DNA of 64,000 nt from Gammaproteobacteria bacterium. Its GTDB lineage: Bacteria; Pseudomonadota; Gammaproteobacteria; Pseudomonadales; Azotimanducaceae. The stretch spans positions 25,956 to 89,955 of the forward strand of contig JAPPAV010000063.1 in assembly GCA_026705345.1 (NCBI GenBank), written 5' to 3'. Positions within the stretch are counted from its first letter, which is position 1. Every line of letters begins with the position of its first letter. The notes beneath the pieces are model-generated. The model worked only from the letters and a program-made list of their open reading frames with translations, searched no databases and had not been told where the DNA came from. Of this stretch, positions 52,122-61,467 are shown one piece after another. Position numbers and translations under genes: made by a program.

Positions 52122-52877
52122 GTGGCCGATCTCTTCGATCTCAGCGGCAAGGTCGCCCTGGTCACCGGGGGCAGCCGCGGCTTGGGCCGGGCCATGGTAT
52201 TGGCGTTCGCCGAACGCGGCGCAGACGTGGTGATCACGAGCCGCAAGGCGGACAACTGCGAGACGGTGGCCGAGGAAGCCCGTGCGCTGGGGGTCCGGGC
52301 GCTGCCCTACGGCTGCCATGTGGGGCACTGGGACGAACTCGGCGAACTGGCGGACGCGGCCTACGCCGAGTTCGGCAAGGTGGACATCCTGGTCAACAAC
52401 GCCGGCATGTCGCCGCTCTACCCGAAGCTCTCGGCCGTTTCCGAGGATCTCTTCGACAAGGTGGTCGGCGTCAACCTGAAGGGACCCTACCGACTCTCGG
52501 CGATCATCGGCGAACGCATGGCCGCCGGAGACGGTGGCGCGATCGTAAACGTAAGCAGCACCGCAGCGGTACAGGCTACGCCGGGTTCCGAGCCTTACGG
52601 TGCCGCCAAGGCCGGCATCAACTCCTTGACCTTGTCACTGGCCCGCGCCTACGGCCCGAAGGTGCGCGTCAACTGCATCCAGGCGGGACCGTTCCTTACG
52701 GACATTTCGAAAGCCTGGGACCTGGAAGCCTTCGAGAAGAACGCCAAGACTGCCATTGCGCTGCAGCGAGGCGGACAGCCGGAGGAGGTGGTGGGGGCGG
52801 CGCTATACCTCGTGAGCGGGGCCGGCAGCTTCACGACCGGCGCGATCATCCGGGTCGACGGCGGATCACTCTCGTAG
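52122..52877 (+). CDS. Short-chain dehydrogenase/reductase
   Basis: 251 residues. The GTG at 52122 follows GAGG at suitable distance (VADLFDLSGKVALVTGG). TGGSRGLGRAM, NNAGMSP, catalytic NVSSTAAVQ and YGAAKAG, and the terminal RVDGG are all present. The strand-2 end TSRK suggests NADPH use. Its 3' end overlaps the 3' end of the convergent ATP-grasp gene by 12 bases. Substrate unknown. Confidence 0.88.
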   Translation: MADLFDLSGKVALVTGGSRGLGRAMVLAFAERGADVVITSRKADNCETVAEEARALGVRALPYGCHVGHWDELGELADAAYAEFGKVDILVNNAGMSPLYPKLSAVSEDLFDKVVGVNLKGPYRLSAIIGERMAAGDGGAIVNVSSTAAVQATPGSEPYGAAKAGINSLTLSLARAYGPKVRVNCIQAGPFLTDISKAWDLEAFEKNAKTAIALQRGGQPEEVVGAALYLVSGAGSFTTGAIIRVDGGSLS

Positions 52878-53759
52878 CTGAAACCGCCGGACGAGCGCGT
52901 CGACGACCTTGGGTGTGAGGTCGACCCCTGTGACTTGGTCGTAGGTCGCAAGCCAGCCTGGATTGGCGACGTTGATCTCAAGGGCTTGGGATCCAACGAG
53001 GTCGATTGAGGCGAATCGCACGCCGAGACCGTCCAGCCTGCCCATGAGTCGCTCGACGGTCGCAGTTTCGTCCCGTGACAGCGTTGTGTGGAATGCCTCA
53101 GCACCGGCGTTGATGTTGCCGCGGTGATCGACAGGCCGCTTGCCGTAGGTGCCGATGATCTTGTCGGCGGCGACGAGGGTGCGCTTCTCGCCCTCGCCGC
53201 CCGGGTCGATATATGCCTGGAGCAGGGCGTAGCGGTTGTCGCGGGTCAGATGCTCCAGGATGGCGCGACGGTTGGTGTCTCCTTGGCGGAGCCGGAACAC
53301 GTCGCGCCCGAAACTTGCCGCCGTGGGCTTGGCGATCCAGTCGCCGCCGCCGGCCACGATGGCGGCCAAGGCGTCCGGGTTGTTGGATACATGGGTTTCC
53401 GGTTGAGGTATTTCGTGTGCGGCGAGGAACAGGGAGACCTTCCCGTGCTGGTACACCAGCGCGTCGACCGCGTTGACGAAACGATCCTGGTCCAAAGAAC
53501 GCAGCAGTTGCATCCGATCGAGGAAAGTCGCCTGCGAGCCGAAGCCGAGCACGAAGTAGAGGTCGAAGTCCGCGACGGCTACCGCGCTGCCCGCCAGATC
53601 ACGCGCCACGACGCGTCGACTGTCCATCGCAAGTGACTCGTGGTCGATCCGCGACACCGACCACCCGGCCGCGACGAACGCCTGTGGCAGGCGCAGGTGG
53701 TTGTCGTTCGCCGGTTGACCGCGGCTTGGGTCGGATACGAAGAACGCGACGCGTGGCAT
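52866..53759 (-). CDS. ATP-grasp enzyme, glutathione synthetase (GshB)-like
   Basis: About 297 residues from the Met at 53759 ([11 protein letters not shown]). The order of elements follows Gsh[18 protein letters not shown], an ATP-binding Lys in [15 protein letters not shown], then [40 protein letters not shown] at the metal site, and a closing helix. GshB itself would have KPLDGMGG and NVTSPTG; both are altered here, so the product may be a different peptide or amide. It is divergent from nadA with 37 bases between starts. Confidence 0.72.
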   Translation of the reverse strand: MPRVAFFVSDPSRGQPANDNHLRLPQAFVAAGWSVSRIDHESLAMDSRRVVARDLAGSAVAVADFDLYFVLGFGSQATFLDRMQLLRSLDQDRFVNAVDALVYQHGKVSLFLAAHEIPQPETHVSNNPDALAAIVAGGGDWIAKPTAASFGRDVFRLRQGDTNRRAILEHLTRDNRYALLQAYIDPGGEGEKRTLVAADKIIGTYGKRPVDHRGNINAGAEAFHTTLSRDETATVERLMGRLDGLGVRFASIDLVGSQALEINVANPGWLATYDQVTGVDLTPKVVDALVRRFQLRE

Positions 53760-53796
53760 GGACGGCTGGCTCTTGGACAAAGTGTATTATCGCGCC

Positions 53797-54819
53797 ATGT
53801 TGCGAGATTACAGCCTGCAACCCACCGAGGTGCCGGTTCACACGCCAGCGTTTCTATCCGGCGCCCGCCGGAGGGCGCTGAAGGCGGACATCGAGCGGCT
53901 GCTTGCCGACCGAGACGCGGTGCTGGTTGCCCACTACTACGTGGATGGCGATATCCAGGACCTTGCCGACGAGACGGGCGGCTGCGTCGCGGACTCGCTG
54001 GAAATGGCCCGTTTCGGTCGAGAACACCCGGCGAGCACCCTGATCGTTGCCGGCGTGCGTTTCATGGGCGAAACCGCGAAGATTCTCTCTCCGGAGAAGC
54101 GCGTGTTCATGCCGACGCTTAAGGCCGAATGCTCGTTGGACCTGGGCTGTCCGCCGGACGAGTTCCAGGCGTTCTGCGAATCCAACCCGGACCGAACCGT
54201 GGTCGTCTACGCCAACACGTCGGTCGCCGTGAAGGCGCTCGCCGATTGGGTGGTGACCTCGAGCGTCGGCCTGAAGATCGTCGAACACCTTGCCGGCAAG
54301 GGCGAGAAGATCCTCTGGGCGCCGGACAAGCACCTCGGGAATTTCATCCGCACCAAGACCGGGGCGGACATGCTGCTCTGGAGCGGCGCCTGCGTGGTCC
54401 ACGAGGAGTTCAAGTTCAAGGCGCTCAACGATATCAAGCGGGTCTATCCCGATGCGGGCGTGTTGGTGCATCCCGAATCGCCCGCGGCGGTTATCGACAT
54501 CGCGGATCGGGTGGGTTCCACGAGCCAGATCATCCAGGCCGCGCAGGAACTACCCCACGACACCTTCATCGTGGCGACCGACCGGGGCATCTTTCACAAG
54601 CTACGCAAGTCCGCGCCGGGCAAGCGTTTCATCGAAGCCCCCACGGCGGGTGACGGCGCCATGTGCCGCAGCTGCGCGCACTGTCCGTGGATGGCCATGA
54701 ACGAACTCGAAGCCCTGGCGGCGACGCTGGAAAACGGGGACAACGAGATTCACGTCGACCCGCAGATCGGCGCCCGGGCAATGGTGCCGCTGCAGCGGAT
54801 GCTCGAGTTTCGCCCGTAG
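53797..54819 (+). CDS. nadA: Quinolinate synthase
   Basis: 340 residues. NadA condenses iminoaspartate with dihydroxyacetone phosphate in NAD biosynthesis and carries a 4Fe-4S cluster. The three cluster cysteines are at Cys112 (KAECSLDLG), Cys199 (SGACVVHE) and Cys296 (RSCAHCPWM), matching E. coli spacing. [24 protein letters not shown] and DRGIFHKL are also in place. The ATG at 53797 is chosen; an upstream GTG at 53782 is possible. NadB and NadC are not in the window. Confidence 0.96.
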   Translation: MLRDYSLQPTEVPVHTPAFLSGARRRALKADIERLLADRDAVLVAHYYVDGDIQDLADETGGCVADSLEMARFGREHPASTLIVAGVRFMGETAKILSPEKRVFMPTLKAECSLDLGCPPDEFQAFCESNPDRTVVVYANTSVAVKALADWVVTSSVGLKIVEHLAGKGEKILWAPDKHLGNFIRTKTGADMLLWSGACVVHEEFKFKALNDIKRVYPDAGVLVHPESPAAVIDIADRVGSTSQIIQAAQELPHDTFIVATDRGIFHKLRKSAPGKRFIEAPTAGDGAMCRSCAHCPWMAMNELEALAATLENGDNEIHVDPQIGARAMVPLQRMLEFRP

Positions 54820-54821
54820 GG

Positions 54822-54905
54822 GCGATGCTTGTCATCGCCCGCGTCGTTTTTTTCAGTCCGAGGTTTTGTCATCACGGGACGCCACAAGGGCGTCCCCGAC
54901 GGGCG
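54822..54905. repeat. REP-like palindromes between nadA and gloA
   Basis: The elements TAGGGGCGATGCTTGTCATC-GCCCGCG (54816-54842) and GGGACGCCACAAGGGCGTCCC (54877-54897), followed by CGACGG, belong to the same family of intergenic hairpins seen elsewhere in this window. They lie between two convergent genes. Confidence 0.65.
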
Positions 54906-54915
54906 AGAGCGTCGC

Positions 54916-55311
54916 CTACACGTACCGGCCGTGCCGCTCCAGGACTTCGATCTTGTAGCCGTCGGGATCCTGGACGAAGAAGAACCGCGCCATCAGTGCG
55001 CCGTCCCGGTGGAACTCCACGACGTCGCCGGGGTTGAAGCCCTCGGCTTCGAAACGGGCGCGCTCGGCGGCACAGTCCTCCACGCACATGGCGACGTGGC
55101 CGTAGCCACTGCCGTGCGTGTAGTCCTCCTCCTGATCGTGGTTCCACGTCAACTCCACCTCGAAGTCGTTTTCCTCGTTGCGCAGGTACGCCAGCGTGAA
55201 GTCGTCGAAGTCGAACCGGTCCGCGACCTCGAGCCCGAAAGCACGCTTGTAGAAGTCAACCGACCGGTCCAAGTCCAGGACGCGAATCATGGTGTGGATG
55301 GCTTTGGCCAT
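54916..55311 (-). CDS. gloA: Lactoylglutathione lyase (glyoxalase I)
   Basis: 131 residues from the Met at 55311, which GGGGAG precedes by nine bases (a Met three codons upstream sits too close to that site). The four metal ligands of GloA align: His6 (AIHTMIRV), Glu53 (FEVELTWN), His72 (GYGHVAM) and Glu122 (GYKIEVLE). It converts the methylglyoxal-glutathione adduct to S-lactoylglutathione. A GshB-like gene nearby is compatible with glutathione use. It is divergent from a TonB receptor gene. Confidence 0.94.
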   Translation of the reverse strand: MAKAIHTMIRVLDLDRSVDFYKRAFGLEVADRFDFDDFTLAYLRNEENDFEVELTWNHDQEEDYTHGSGYGHVAMCVEDCAAERARFEAEGFNPGDVVEFHRDGALMARFFFVQDPDGYKIEVLERHGRYV

Positions 55312-55333
55312 GATGTTCATCTCCCCTCGAATT

Positions 55334-55397
55334 CGCCCGTAAAGTCGGGCGAGACGCCACCCCGGGGAGTATACTCGCCGTGTCCGCCAATTGGCGG
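55334..55397. promoter_or_regulatory. Three dyads in the gloA / TonB receptor divergent promoter region
   Basis: CGCCCG-TAAAGT-CGGGCG (55334-55351), GAGTATACTC (55367-55376, containing TATACT, a possible -10 box) and the perfect palindrome CCGCCAATTGGCGG (55384-55397) lie in the 115 bases between the two starts. The last is 29 bases upstream of the receptor ATG and is a reasonable repressor site. Confidence 0.45.
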
Positions 55398-55426
55398 CGG
55401 AAGTCGATCCACGGGGAGATCAGGCC

Positions 55427-57658
55427 ATGTACAGGAACATCCCATTGTGTTCGGGTGCGCTCCTAACCGGGGCGGTACTCCTACTACTCGCCGTTCCAAC
55501 TCAATATGCGGCGGCGGAACAAGCGGCGACGGACGACGACATCGAGGAGGTGCTGGTCACCGCCCGCAAACGCGAGGAGAGTCTTCTCGAGATTCCGGAG
55601 TCGGTGGTGGCGATCACGGGCGACGACATTGACGCCCAAGGACTCAAGGGCCTCGAAGACATCGGATTCCAGGTTCCCAACCTGAACCTCTCGGTTCGGT
55701 TGGACGGATTCCCGAACGTGTCTATCCGCGGCCTCGGGGCGTTTGGCAACACGCAGGGGGCGGGATTCTACCTCGACGACGTACAGATCTTTTCCGACGC
55801 GTCGTCGCGGTTCGGGGATCTTGATCGGATCGAGATATTGAAGGGTCCGCAGGGCACGCTTTACGGCGGCAGCAACATCGGCGGCGCGGTCAAGTTCGTC
55901 AGCGCCCGGCCCGACCCGGAGGACAGCTTCGGTCGCGTCAAGGTGATTCTCGGCGACCAGGGGATCGTCGACCTCGAGGGCAGCCACAACCAGGCGCTCG
56001 CCAACGACTGGGCATTGCGTGCGTTCGGATTCACCGCATCCAACGACGGCTATCTCACCAATCCGAACAGTGCACGCGTCAATGGCCTGCGCAACGACAA
56101 TGATCCGGACGTGGGGGCATCGGAGGAGTCGGGATACCGAGTCTCCGTCGGTGGCCCGGTCGGGGACATGTTGTCGGTCTACGCCTCCGTTCGCTGGAAC
56201 CGGTTCGAGGGGCCCAACAATACCTGGATCCGGGAGTTGGACACGTCGCTGGACCACCCCAACGTGGTCGACACGAGCACCAACGCGCGGCACGAGCGCA
56301 AGACCCGGTCGGCCATGCTCGAACTGACTTGGGAACTCCAAAACGTGGATGTCGTATCCGTGAGTTCCAACACCAGGACGTACAGCGACCGGTACAGCGA
56401 CCTGGACATCAGCCAGGAATGGCTGCTCGATCTCTTCCGTCCGGAGCAAATGGACGTCGTCACCCAGGAGATTCGCATCGCCTCGACCGATGACGGTGCC
56501 GTGCAATGGCTCGGCGGCGTGTACTTCTCGCGCTACGACGAGACCATGGACGCGGACCTGATCTGGTGGGGAACTGAGGCGACGCCCGACGGCAATTTCA
56601 CGGGGCCGCTGGGATGCGCGCTGGAGATGCCGACCTGTTCCGGCGTGTGGGCCGGCGAGACCATCGGCCTCGGTACCGAGACGCGTAGCGTCCGAACGCC
56701 GTTCGAGAAACGCAACCGCGAGAAGAGCCACTTCGGCGCGTTCGCCAATGCCAGCTACGGCGTCGACCAGTGGGAGATCAGCGGCGGCTTGCGTTTCGAC
56801 CAGTGGTCGAACAGCACCGAGAACTATGACACCGGGTTCACCGGAGAAGAGTCCGGCACGGAGTTCCTCCCCCGGGTGTCCGTGAGCTACTACTTGGACG
56901 ACGATTCCATGGTGTACGCGACGGTGGCACGTGGCTACGAGCCGGGCGGATTCAACCTCACCAACTTCGAGGGCGAGAACGAACTGTTCGGCTTCGGTCC
57001 CGAGGAGGCGACCAGCTTCGAGGGTGGCTGGAAGGGCCGGCTCGCCGAAGGCACCGTCACCGCGTCCGTGGCGGCCTTCTTCATCGACTACAACAGTCGC
57101 CAGGTCGAGTTTCAGGCTACCGGTGCGGACGGCGGCGTCATCGAAGGCATCATCAACCTCGGCGATTCCACCCAGGCGGGCGTCGAAGGTGCCGTGGACT
57201 TGCGCGTCAGCGAGTCGCTGACGCTGTACGCCGCCGCGGGACTCATCAACGCCGAGTGGGATTCGGGCGTGGAAGCCGGAGGTGTCGACCTAGGGGGGGA
57301 ACCGCCGCCCGTCGTTCCCGACTTCAGTTGGAACGTGGGTCTCGACTACCGGGCACCGGCCGGCGCGGGCATGGACCTCGTGGCGGGCGTTCAGGTGAGC
57401 CACAACGGCGAGTACGAGGGACTGCAAGCCTGGAATCCCGTCACCAATCCCGGCTTCACGGTCATCAATGCGCAGGTCGGTTTGGCCCGGGAAAACTGGG
57501 AGCTCATGCTGAACGTGGAGAATGTGGCCGACGAGGTGTACTACACCGACGTGCAGCACTTCCCCAACTTCTACCTGCTGGACGGCGGCGACAACGTCGT
57601 TATCGGTACGCTGGGCCAGCCCAGGCTGATCACGGCGAGTCTGAGCTACTTCTTCTAG
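55427..57658 (+). CDS. TonB-dependent outer membrane receptor
   Basis: 743 residues. A signal peptide (MYRNIPLCSGALLTGAVLLL... to YAAAEQ) is followed by a TonB box-like IEEVLVTARKREE, a plug domain (IPESVVAITGDDI, VSIRGLG, RIEILKGPQGTLYGGSNIGG) and a 22-strand-type barrel ending in LSYFF with the terminal Phe. GGGGAG lies nine bases before the ATG. This type (IEEVLVTARKREE) is common among receptors for diverse organic substrates, not only siderophores. No substrate-specific neighbour except divergent gloA. Confidence 0.95.
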   Translation: MYRNIPLCSGALLTGAVLLLLAVPTQYAAAEQAATDDDIEEVLVTARKREESLLEIPESVVAITGDDIDAQGLKGLEDIGFQVPNLNLSVRLDGFPNVSIRGLGAFGNTQGAGFYLDDVQIFSDASSRFGDLDRIEILKGPQGTLYGGSNIGGAVKFVSARPDPEDSFGRVKVILGDQGIVDLEGSHNQALANDWALRAFGFTASNDGYLTNPNSARVNGLRNDNDPDVGASEESGYRVSVGGPVGDMLSVYASVRWNRFEGPNNTWIRELDTSLDHPNVVDTSTNARHERKTRSAMLELTWELQNVDVVSVSSNTRTYSDRYSDLDISQEWLLDLFRPEQMDVVTQEIRIASTDDGAVQWLGGVYFSRYDETMDADLIWWGTEATPDGNFTGPLGCALEMPTCSGVWAGETIGLGTETRSVRTPFEKRNREKSHFGAFANASYGVDQWEISGGLRFDQWSNSTENYDTGFTGEESGTEFLPRVSVSYYLDDDSMVYATVARGYEPGGFNLTNFEGENELFGFGPEEATSFEGGWKGRLAEGTVTASVAAFFIDYNSRQVEFQATGADGGVIEGIINLGDSTQAGVEGAVDLRVSESLTLYAAAGLINAEWDSGVEAGGVDLGGEPPPVVPDFSWNVGLDYRAPAGAGMDLVAGVQVSHNGEYEGLQAWNPVTNPGFTVINAQVGLARENWELMLNVENVADEVYYTDVQHFPNFYLLDGGDNVVIGTLGQPRLITASLSYFF

Positions 57659-57660
57659 TT

Positions 57661-58090
57661 GACCTGTAGGGGACGGGCTTGTCCCGTCCCGTTCCTAGGC
57701 GACCGACATCCCGGGCGGGCGGGGACAAGCCCCGCCCCTACGGGTTTTGCGTCGCGCGGAGCCTTCCGTGGGGGGACGGGCTTGTGCCGTCCGGTTTCCG
57801 AGGCAACCGGCAACCCGGCGCGGGCGGGGACAAGCCCCGCCCCTACGGGTTTTGCGTTGCGCGGAGCCTTCCGTGGGGGGACGGGCTTGTGCCGTCCGGT
57901 TTCCGAGGCAACCGGCAACCCGGCGCGGGCGGGGACAAGCCCCGCCCCTACGGGGTTTGCGTCGCGCGGAGCATTCCGTAGGGGACGGGCTTGTCCCGTC
58001 CCGAAACCCTACGGGGGCGACAGCGCCCGTAGGGGGCACGTTCGCCTTGGTGGCATTCCTCAGCCGGAGATCGACTTGGTACGGGACACC
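57661..58090. repeat. 105-bp tandem repeat array built from REP-like palindromes
   Basis: Three copies of a unit repeat with period 105 bases (GGGGACAAGCCCCGCCCCTA begins at 57721, 57826 and 57931). Each unit contains two hairpins, GGGCGGGGACAAGCCCCGCCC and GGGACGGGCTTGTGCCGTCC. The outer edges are single hairpins of the dispersed family (57666-57690, 57977-58003). The first two units are almost identical; the third diverges at its end. No gene is supported in this 468-base gap between the TonB receptor and the convergent cupin gene. Confidence 0.88.
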
Positions 58091-58126
58091 ACGACGGTGT
58101 CCCGTACGAGTCTGCGGCGTGAGCTC

Positions 58127-58567
58127 CTAGGCGGCCTGCGACGCCTGCCAAGCGTCGTAGACCTGCCGCCAGCCGACGAGGGCGATCGTGTTGCCGTCGT
58201 CGTCGATGAAGTTCAGCGGTCCCAGGAAAGTCATGTAGAACTCGCTGTCTTCCGGAAACTCGGTGTGGTCGTGCTGGGCATTGCAGGCTTCGTACCCGTA
58301 GCCTGGCGCGAACGCCGTGGCCCCGCCCTCTTCGCTGCCACCTCGGACGTGCATTTTCCCCTTGGTCAGGAAATACTCGCCCGGTCCCATGTGAATGTGC
58401 TTGGCAAATGAGGATCCTGCCTTGCAATCGAAGATTGCGGTCCAGGCTCCGGACTCCGGAGAGACGTGCAACAATTTCCACTTGACGTCGCCTTGGCATA
58501 GCCCCTGCGGAAAGTCCACCCAGCCCACTTGGTCCATTTGGACGTAGTCGCCTGTAACGTCTGCCAT
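58127..58567 (-). CDS. Cupin-domain protein (ChrR/acetylacetone-dioxygenase-like)
   Basis: 146 residues. Cupin motif 1 is seen as FAKHIHMGPGEYFLTKGKMHVRGG (two His and a Glu as metal ligands), and a later HDHTEFPEDSEF carries the remaining His. GGGAG lies eight bases before the ATG. The group includes ring-cleaving and acetylacetone-type dioxygenases and the sensor ChrR. The partner or substrate is unknown; the gene stands alone beside the repeat array. Confidence 0.75.
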   Translation of the reverse strand: MADVTGDYVQMDQVGWVDFPQGLCQGDVKWKLLHVSPESGAWTAIFDCKAGSSFAKHIHMGPGEYFLTKGKMHVRGGSEEGGATAFAPGYGYEACNAQHDHTEFPEDSEFYMTFLGPLNFIDDDGNTIALVGWRQVYDAWQASQAA

Positions 58568-58807
58568 TTGGTTATCTCCCTTTCAGCGGCGACGGGTTCC
58601 CCGTCGACTAAACCAGCAACCGCGTGCGGCGACTGGCCCCGAACCTAGTGTCTGCGTCGTTTCGCCGAAGGTCAACCCACTTGGCCTGCCCGTAGGCGCG
58701 ACGCTATGGCGCCCCGCCGACAACGCCAAGGTGCGTGGCGTAGCCGGCTCGACAGTGGGGACTTCGTGGCGCACCATTGCAGTCACTCACGGCGTTGGGA
58801 GACGACC

Positions 58808-59890
58808 ATGCAGCCGACCACCTTGTCTGGCGGACCATTTGGCCGCATTTGCCCGTTCCTGTCCGTCCTCGTCGTTCTAGCCGCGGCGTCGGCAAGTGCG
58901 GACGTCCCGCGCACAGCCTCCGGCAAGCCGGACCTGTCCGGGTACTACGACGGCGGAACGCGGACACCGCTCGAACGCCCGCGCAACCTGGGCGAGCGGG
59001 AGTTCATGACGGCTGAGGAGGCGGCGCGGATCGGCACGGGAACCGAGTTTCTCGACGATGGCCGCTCCAACGATCCAAATCGGCCACCACCCCGAAAAGG
59101 CGGTGACGGCATCAACGCATTCGGGGCTGGCAACGTGGGCGGCTACAACGCGTTCTGGCTCGACCCCGGGAGCGGGGTGGAGCCGATCGATGGGAAATAC
59201 CCCACGTCCATCATCTACGACCCGCCGAACGGGCGCGAACCGCGGATGACGATGAAAGGCATGATGAAGAAGGCCGACAACTTCAGTTCCTTCACGCATC
59301 ACAACGACGGCACGGCATCCTGGCTCGACAAACCGGGCCCGGGTCCGTTCGACGGTCCGGAGGAGCTCGCCCTTGCCGAGCGCTGCCTGCTCGGCTTCAG
59401 TGCCGGTCCGCCGCTGCTACCCGGGGTCTACAACAATCACAAGCGCATCGTCCAGACCGAGGATCACGTGATGATCCTCGCGGAGATGGTCCACGATGCG
59501 CGGATTGTCCGGTTGAACGACGACCACGGGCACGAGGAAATGCGTCGCTGGCTCGGCGATGCCGTCGGTCATTGGGAAGGCGATACGCTGGTCGTAGAGA
59601 CCACGAACTTCCGCGAGGACACCGGCCTCTACGGTGGTGACGAGAACCTCGATCTCGTGGAACGATTCACGCTGCTCGAGGACGGCAACCTCCTTTACCA
59701 CTTCACGGTCAACGATCCGACCGCGTGGACCGCGCCGTGGAGCGGCAGGTACGTCTGGAAGAAGAGCGAACAGCCCGTCTACGAGTACGCCTGCCACGAA
59801 GGCAACTATTCGATGTTCAACATACTCCGCGGGGCCCGCCTGATGGAACGGGAGGAACTCGCGCGACGCGCTTCGGCGGGTGCAGACTGA
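58808..59890 (+). CDS. Secreted protein of unknown function (PDLSGYY-type)
   Basis: 360 residues with a signal peptide (CPFLSVLVVLAAASASADVP, cleavage after ASA) and the opening GKPDLSGYYDGG seen in a large family of exported proteins of environmental bacteria. The mature part contains PTSIIYDPPNGREPRMT, VHDARIVRLND, AVGHWEGDTLVVETTNF and FTVNDPTAWTAPW, all typical of that family. Its function is unknown. The stop is followed after 32 bases by a strong hairpin. Confidence 0.75.
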   Translation: MQPTTLSGGPFGRICPFLSVLVVLAAASASADVPRTASGKPDLSGYYDGGTRTPLERPRNLGEREFMTAEEAARIGTGTEFLDDGRSNDPNRPPPRKGGDGINAFGAGNVGGYNAFWLDPGSGVEPIDGKYPTSIIYDPPNGREPRMTMKGMMKKADNFSSFTHHNDGTASWLDKPGPGPFDGPEELALAERCLLGFSAGPPLLPGVYNNHKRIVQTEDHVMILAEMVHDARIVRLNDDHGHEEMRRWLGDAVGHWEGDTLVVETTNFREDTGLYGGDENLDLVERFTLLEDGNLLYHFTVNDPTAWTAPWSGRYVWKKSEQPVYEYACHEGNYSMFNILRGARLMEREELARRASAGAD

Positions 59891-59922
59891 CGGGGCTTTC
59901 AGCCCGGCTTGCCAAAACCCCT

Positions 59923-59957
59923 GTGCGGATTCGGACATTGTCGTGTCGAATCCGCAC
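59923..59957 (+). terminator. Strong hairpin downstream of the secreted-protein gene
   Basis: The left arm GTGCGGATTCGGACA and the right arm TGTCGAATCCGCAC pair over 14 bases with one bulge and a six-base loop. It lies between two plus-strand genes. No T-run follows, so it is a possible attenuator, RNA-stability element or operator as well as a terminator. Confidence 0.5.
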
Positions 59958-60065
59958 ATCCAACCCATACGCTGCGTGGTGTTCGGATAGGGAACGCCGC
60001 CGTCCCGCCTATGCTGGCACGGATACCGCATGGTGTTTGCCGTCGAGTCGGGCGGGAGCCCAACA

Positions 60066-61430
60066 ATGCGGGGCAAAGCGCAAGCGTCGGACGCCTCCGG
60101 GATTGCCGTTGACGGTGCGCGACGCGGGCGGACGACGATCCGCGAGTTGACCGAGCCCAAGCCGCCCCGCGCCATGGACGTGCCTCGTGACAAGGCGGGT
60201 TGGTCGCGGCGGCACAGGCGCATCGCGCTGGGAGCCTTCGTCGCGTTGATGCTCGGCGGGCTGACCGTGGTGGTTTGGAATCTTGACCCGGCTTTGCCGG
60301 TCGTCTCGCAAGACACGGTCTGGATCGGCACGGTGGAGCAGGGCACGTTTGTGCGTGAAGTGAGCGGTGCCGGCACGTTGGTGCCGATCGAACGGCGCTG
60401 GATCACGGCGGTGACCGCGGGACGCGTGGAGGAGATTCTCGTGCAGCCGGGTTCGGAGGTGGCGCCCGATACGGTGTTGATGCGGTTGGCCAACCCGGAT
60501 GTCGAGGTTCAGCTTCTGGATGCACGCCAGCAACTGGCCGATGCCCAGGCCGCTCTCGTGGCTCTTCGATCATCTCAGGAGTCGAACCGTCTGGCTCAGC
60601 AAGCCATCATCGCCGAGGTTCGCACCCAATACCTCGAAGCGAAACACCGCGACGAGATGAACCAGGAACTTGAGGAGAAGACCCCGGGGCTTGTCGCCGA
60701 AGTCGATTTGGTGCGCGCAAGGCAACGGCTCTCGCAACTGGAGGACCGACTGGACATCGAGACGCGGCGCCTCGGGGTGGGCGGCGAATCGGCCGTGGAA
60801 CAGATGGCTGCCCAGGAGAAGCAAGTCGACCGACTTCGGGCGATCGTCCGGTTCAGCGAAGAGCGGGTGGATTCGCTCAACGTTCGCGCGCGCTTCCCCG
60901 GCGTCCTCGCGGAGTCGTCTGCGGAGGAGGGGCAGTGGGTTGCTGCCGGCGAGACGCTTGGGCGGGTCGTACAGCCCGGCGGGCTCAAGGCGGAAATCCG
61001 CATTCCGCAAAGCCAGGCGACGGGTGTCGTGCTAGGGCAGCCGGCCATGGTCGATACCCGGGGCGTGGTGCTCGAGGGCCTTGTCAGCCGAATAGATCCC
61101 GCCGTGCGCGATGGCACGATTACCGTCGACGTGGCCCTGCCGGATCGGCTGCCGGATGGTGCGCGGCCGAACATGAGCGTATTCGGGACGGTGGTGCTCG
61201 AACGATTGGACGGCGTGACCTTTGTGGACCGTCCCGTCCACGCTAGTGCGAACGCCACGGTCGGCATCTACCGTCTCGACGATGACGGCCTGGCGGAACG
61301 CGTGAATGTGCTGTTCGGTCAGATCTCGGTGAACGACGTCGAGGTCCGGGAAGGGCTCGCGCCCGGGGACCGGGTCGTGCTTTCGGACATGTCAGATTGG
61401 GATGACTACCCGCGCGTGCGTATCGAATAG
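60066..61430 (+). CDS. HlyD/MacA-type periplasmic adaptor subunit
   Basis: 454 residues from the ATG at 60066 (GGGAGC seven bases upstream). A cytosolic N-terminal region of about 50 residues precedes one membrane segment (about 53-71). Then come a membrane-fusion core with a lipoyl-like half motif (AVTAGRVEEILVQPGSEVAPD), a long coiled coil (about 150-270), the second lipoyl half (ARFPGVLAESSAEEGQWVAAGE) and a beta-barrel. It would link an inner-membrane transporter to an outer-membrane duct. A MacB/LolD-type ATPase follows, but no FtsX-like permease. Confidence 0.88.
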   Translation: MRGKAQASDASGIAVDGARRGRTTIRELTEPKPPRAMDVPRDKAGWSRRHRRIALGAFVALMLGGLTVVVWNLDPALPVVSQDTVWIGTVEQGTFVREVSGAGTLVPIERRWITAVTAGRVEEILVQPGSEVAPDTVLMRLANPDVEVQLLDARQQLADAQAALVALRSSQESNRLAQQAIIAEVRTQYLEAKHRDEMNQELEEKTPGLVAEVDLVRARQRLSQLEDRLDIETRRLGVGGESAVEQMAAQEKQVDRLRAIVRFSEERVDSLNVRARFPGVLAESSAEEGQWVAAGETLGRVVQPGGLKAEIRIPQSQATGVVLGQPAMVDTRGVVLEGLVSRIDPAVRDGTITVDVALPDRLPDGARPNMSVFGTVVLERLDGVTFVDRPVHASANATVGIYRLDDDGLAERVNVLFGQISVNDVEVREGLAPGDRVVLSDMSDWDDYPRVRIE

Positions 61431-61467
61431 ATCCGTGTGCGCATCGAATTAGTTGGAGAAGAGCGAG

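Noticed and set aside
53773..53790. TTGGAC and TATTAT as a nadA promoter
   Set aside because: The two hexamers are only six bases apart, far from the usual spacing of about 17.
57711..57999. Possible CRISPR array
   Set aside because: The repeat period is 105 bases with no unique spacers between short conserved repeats; the whole unit is repeated, so it is a tandem repeat.
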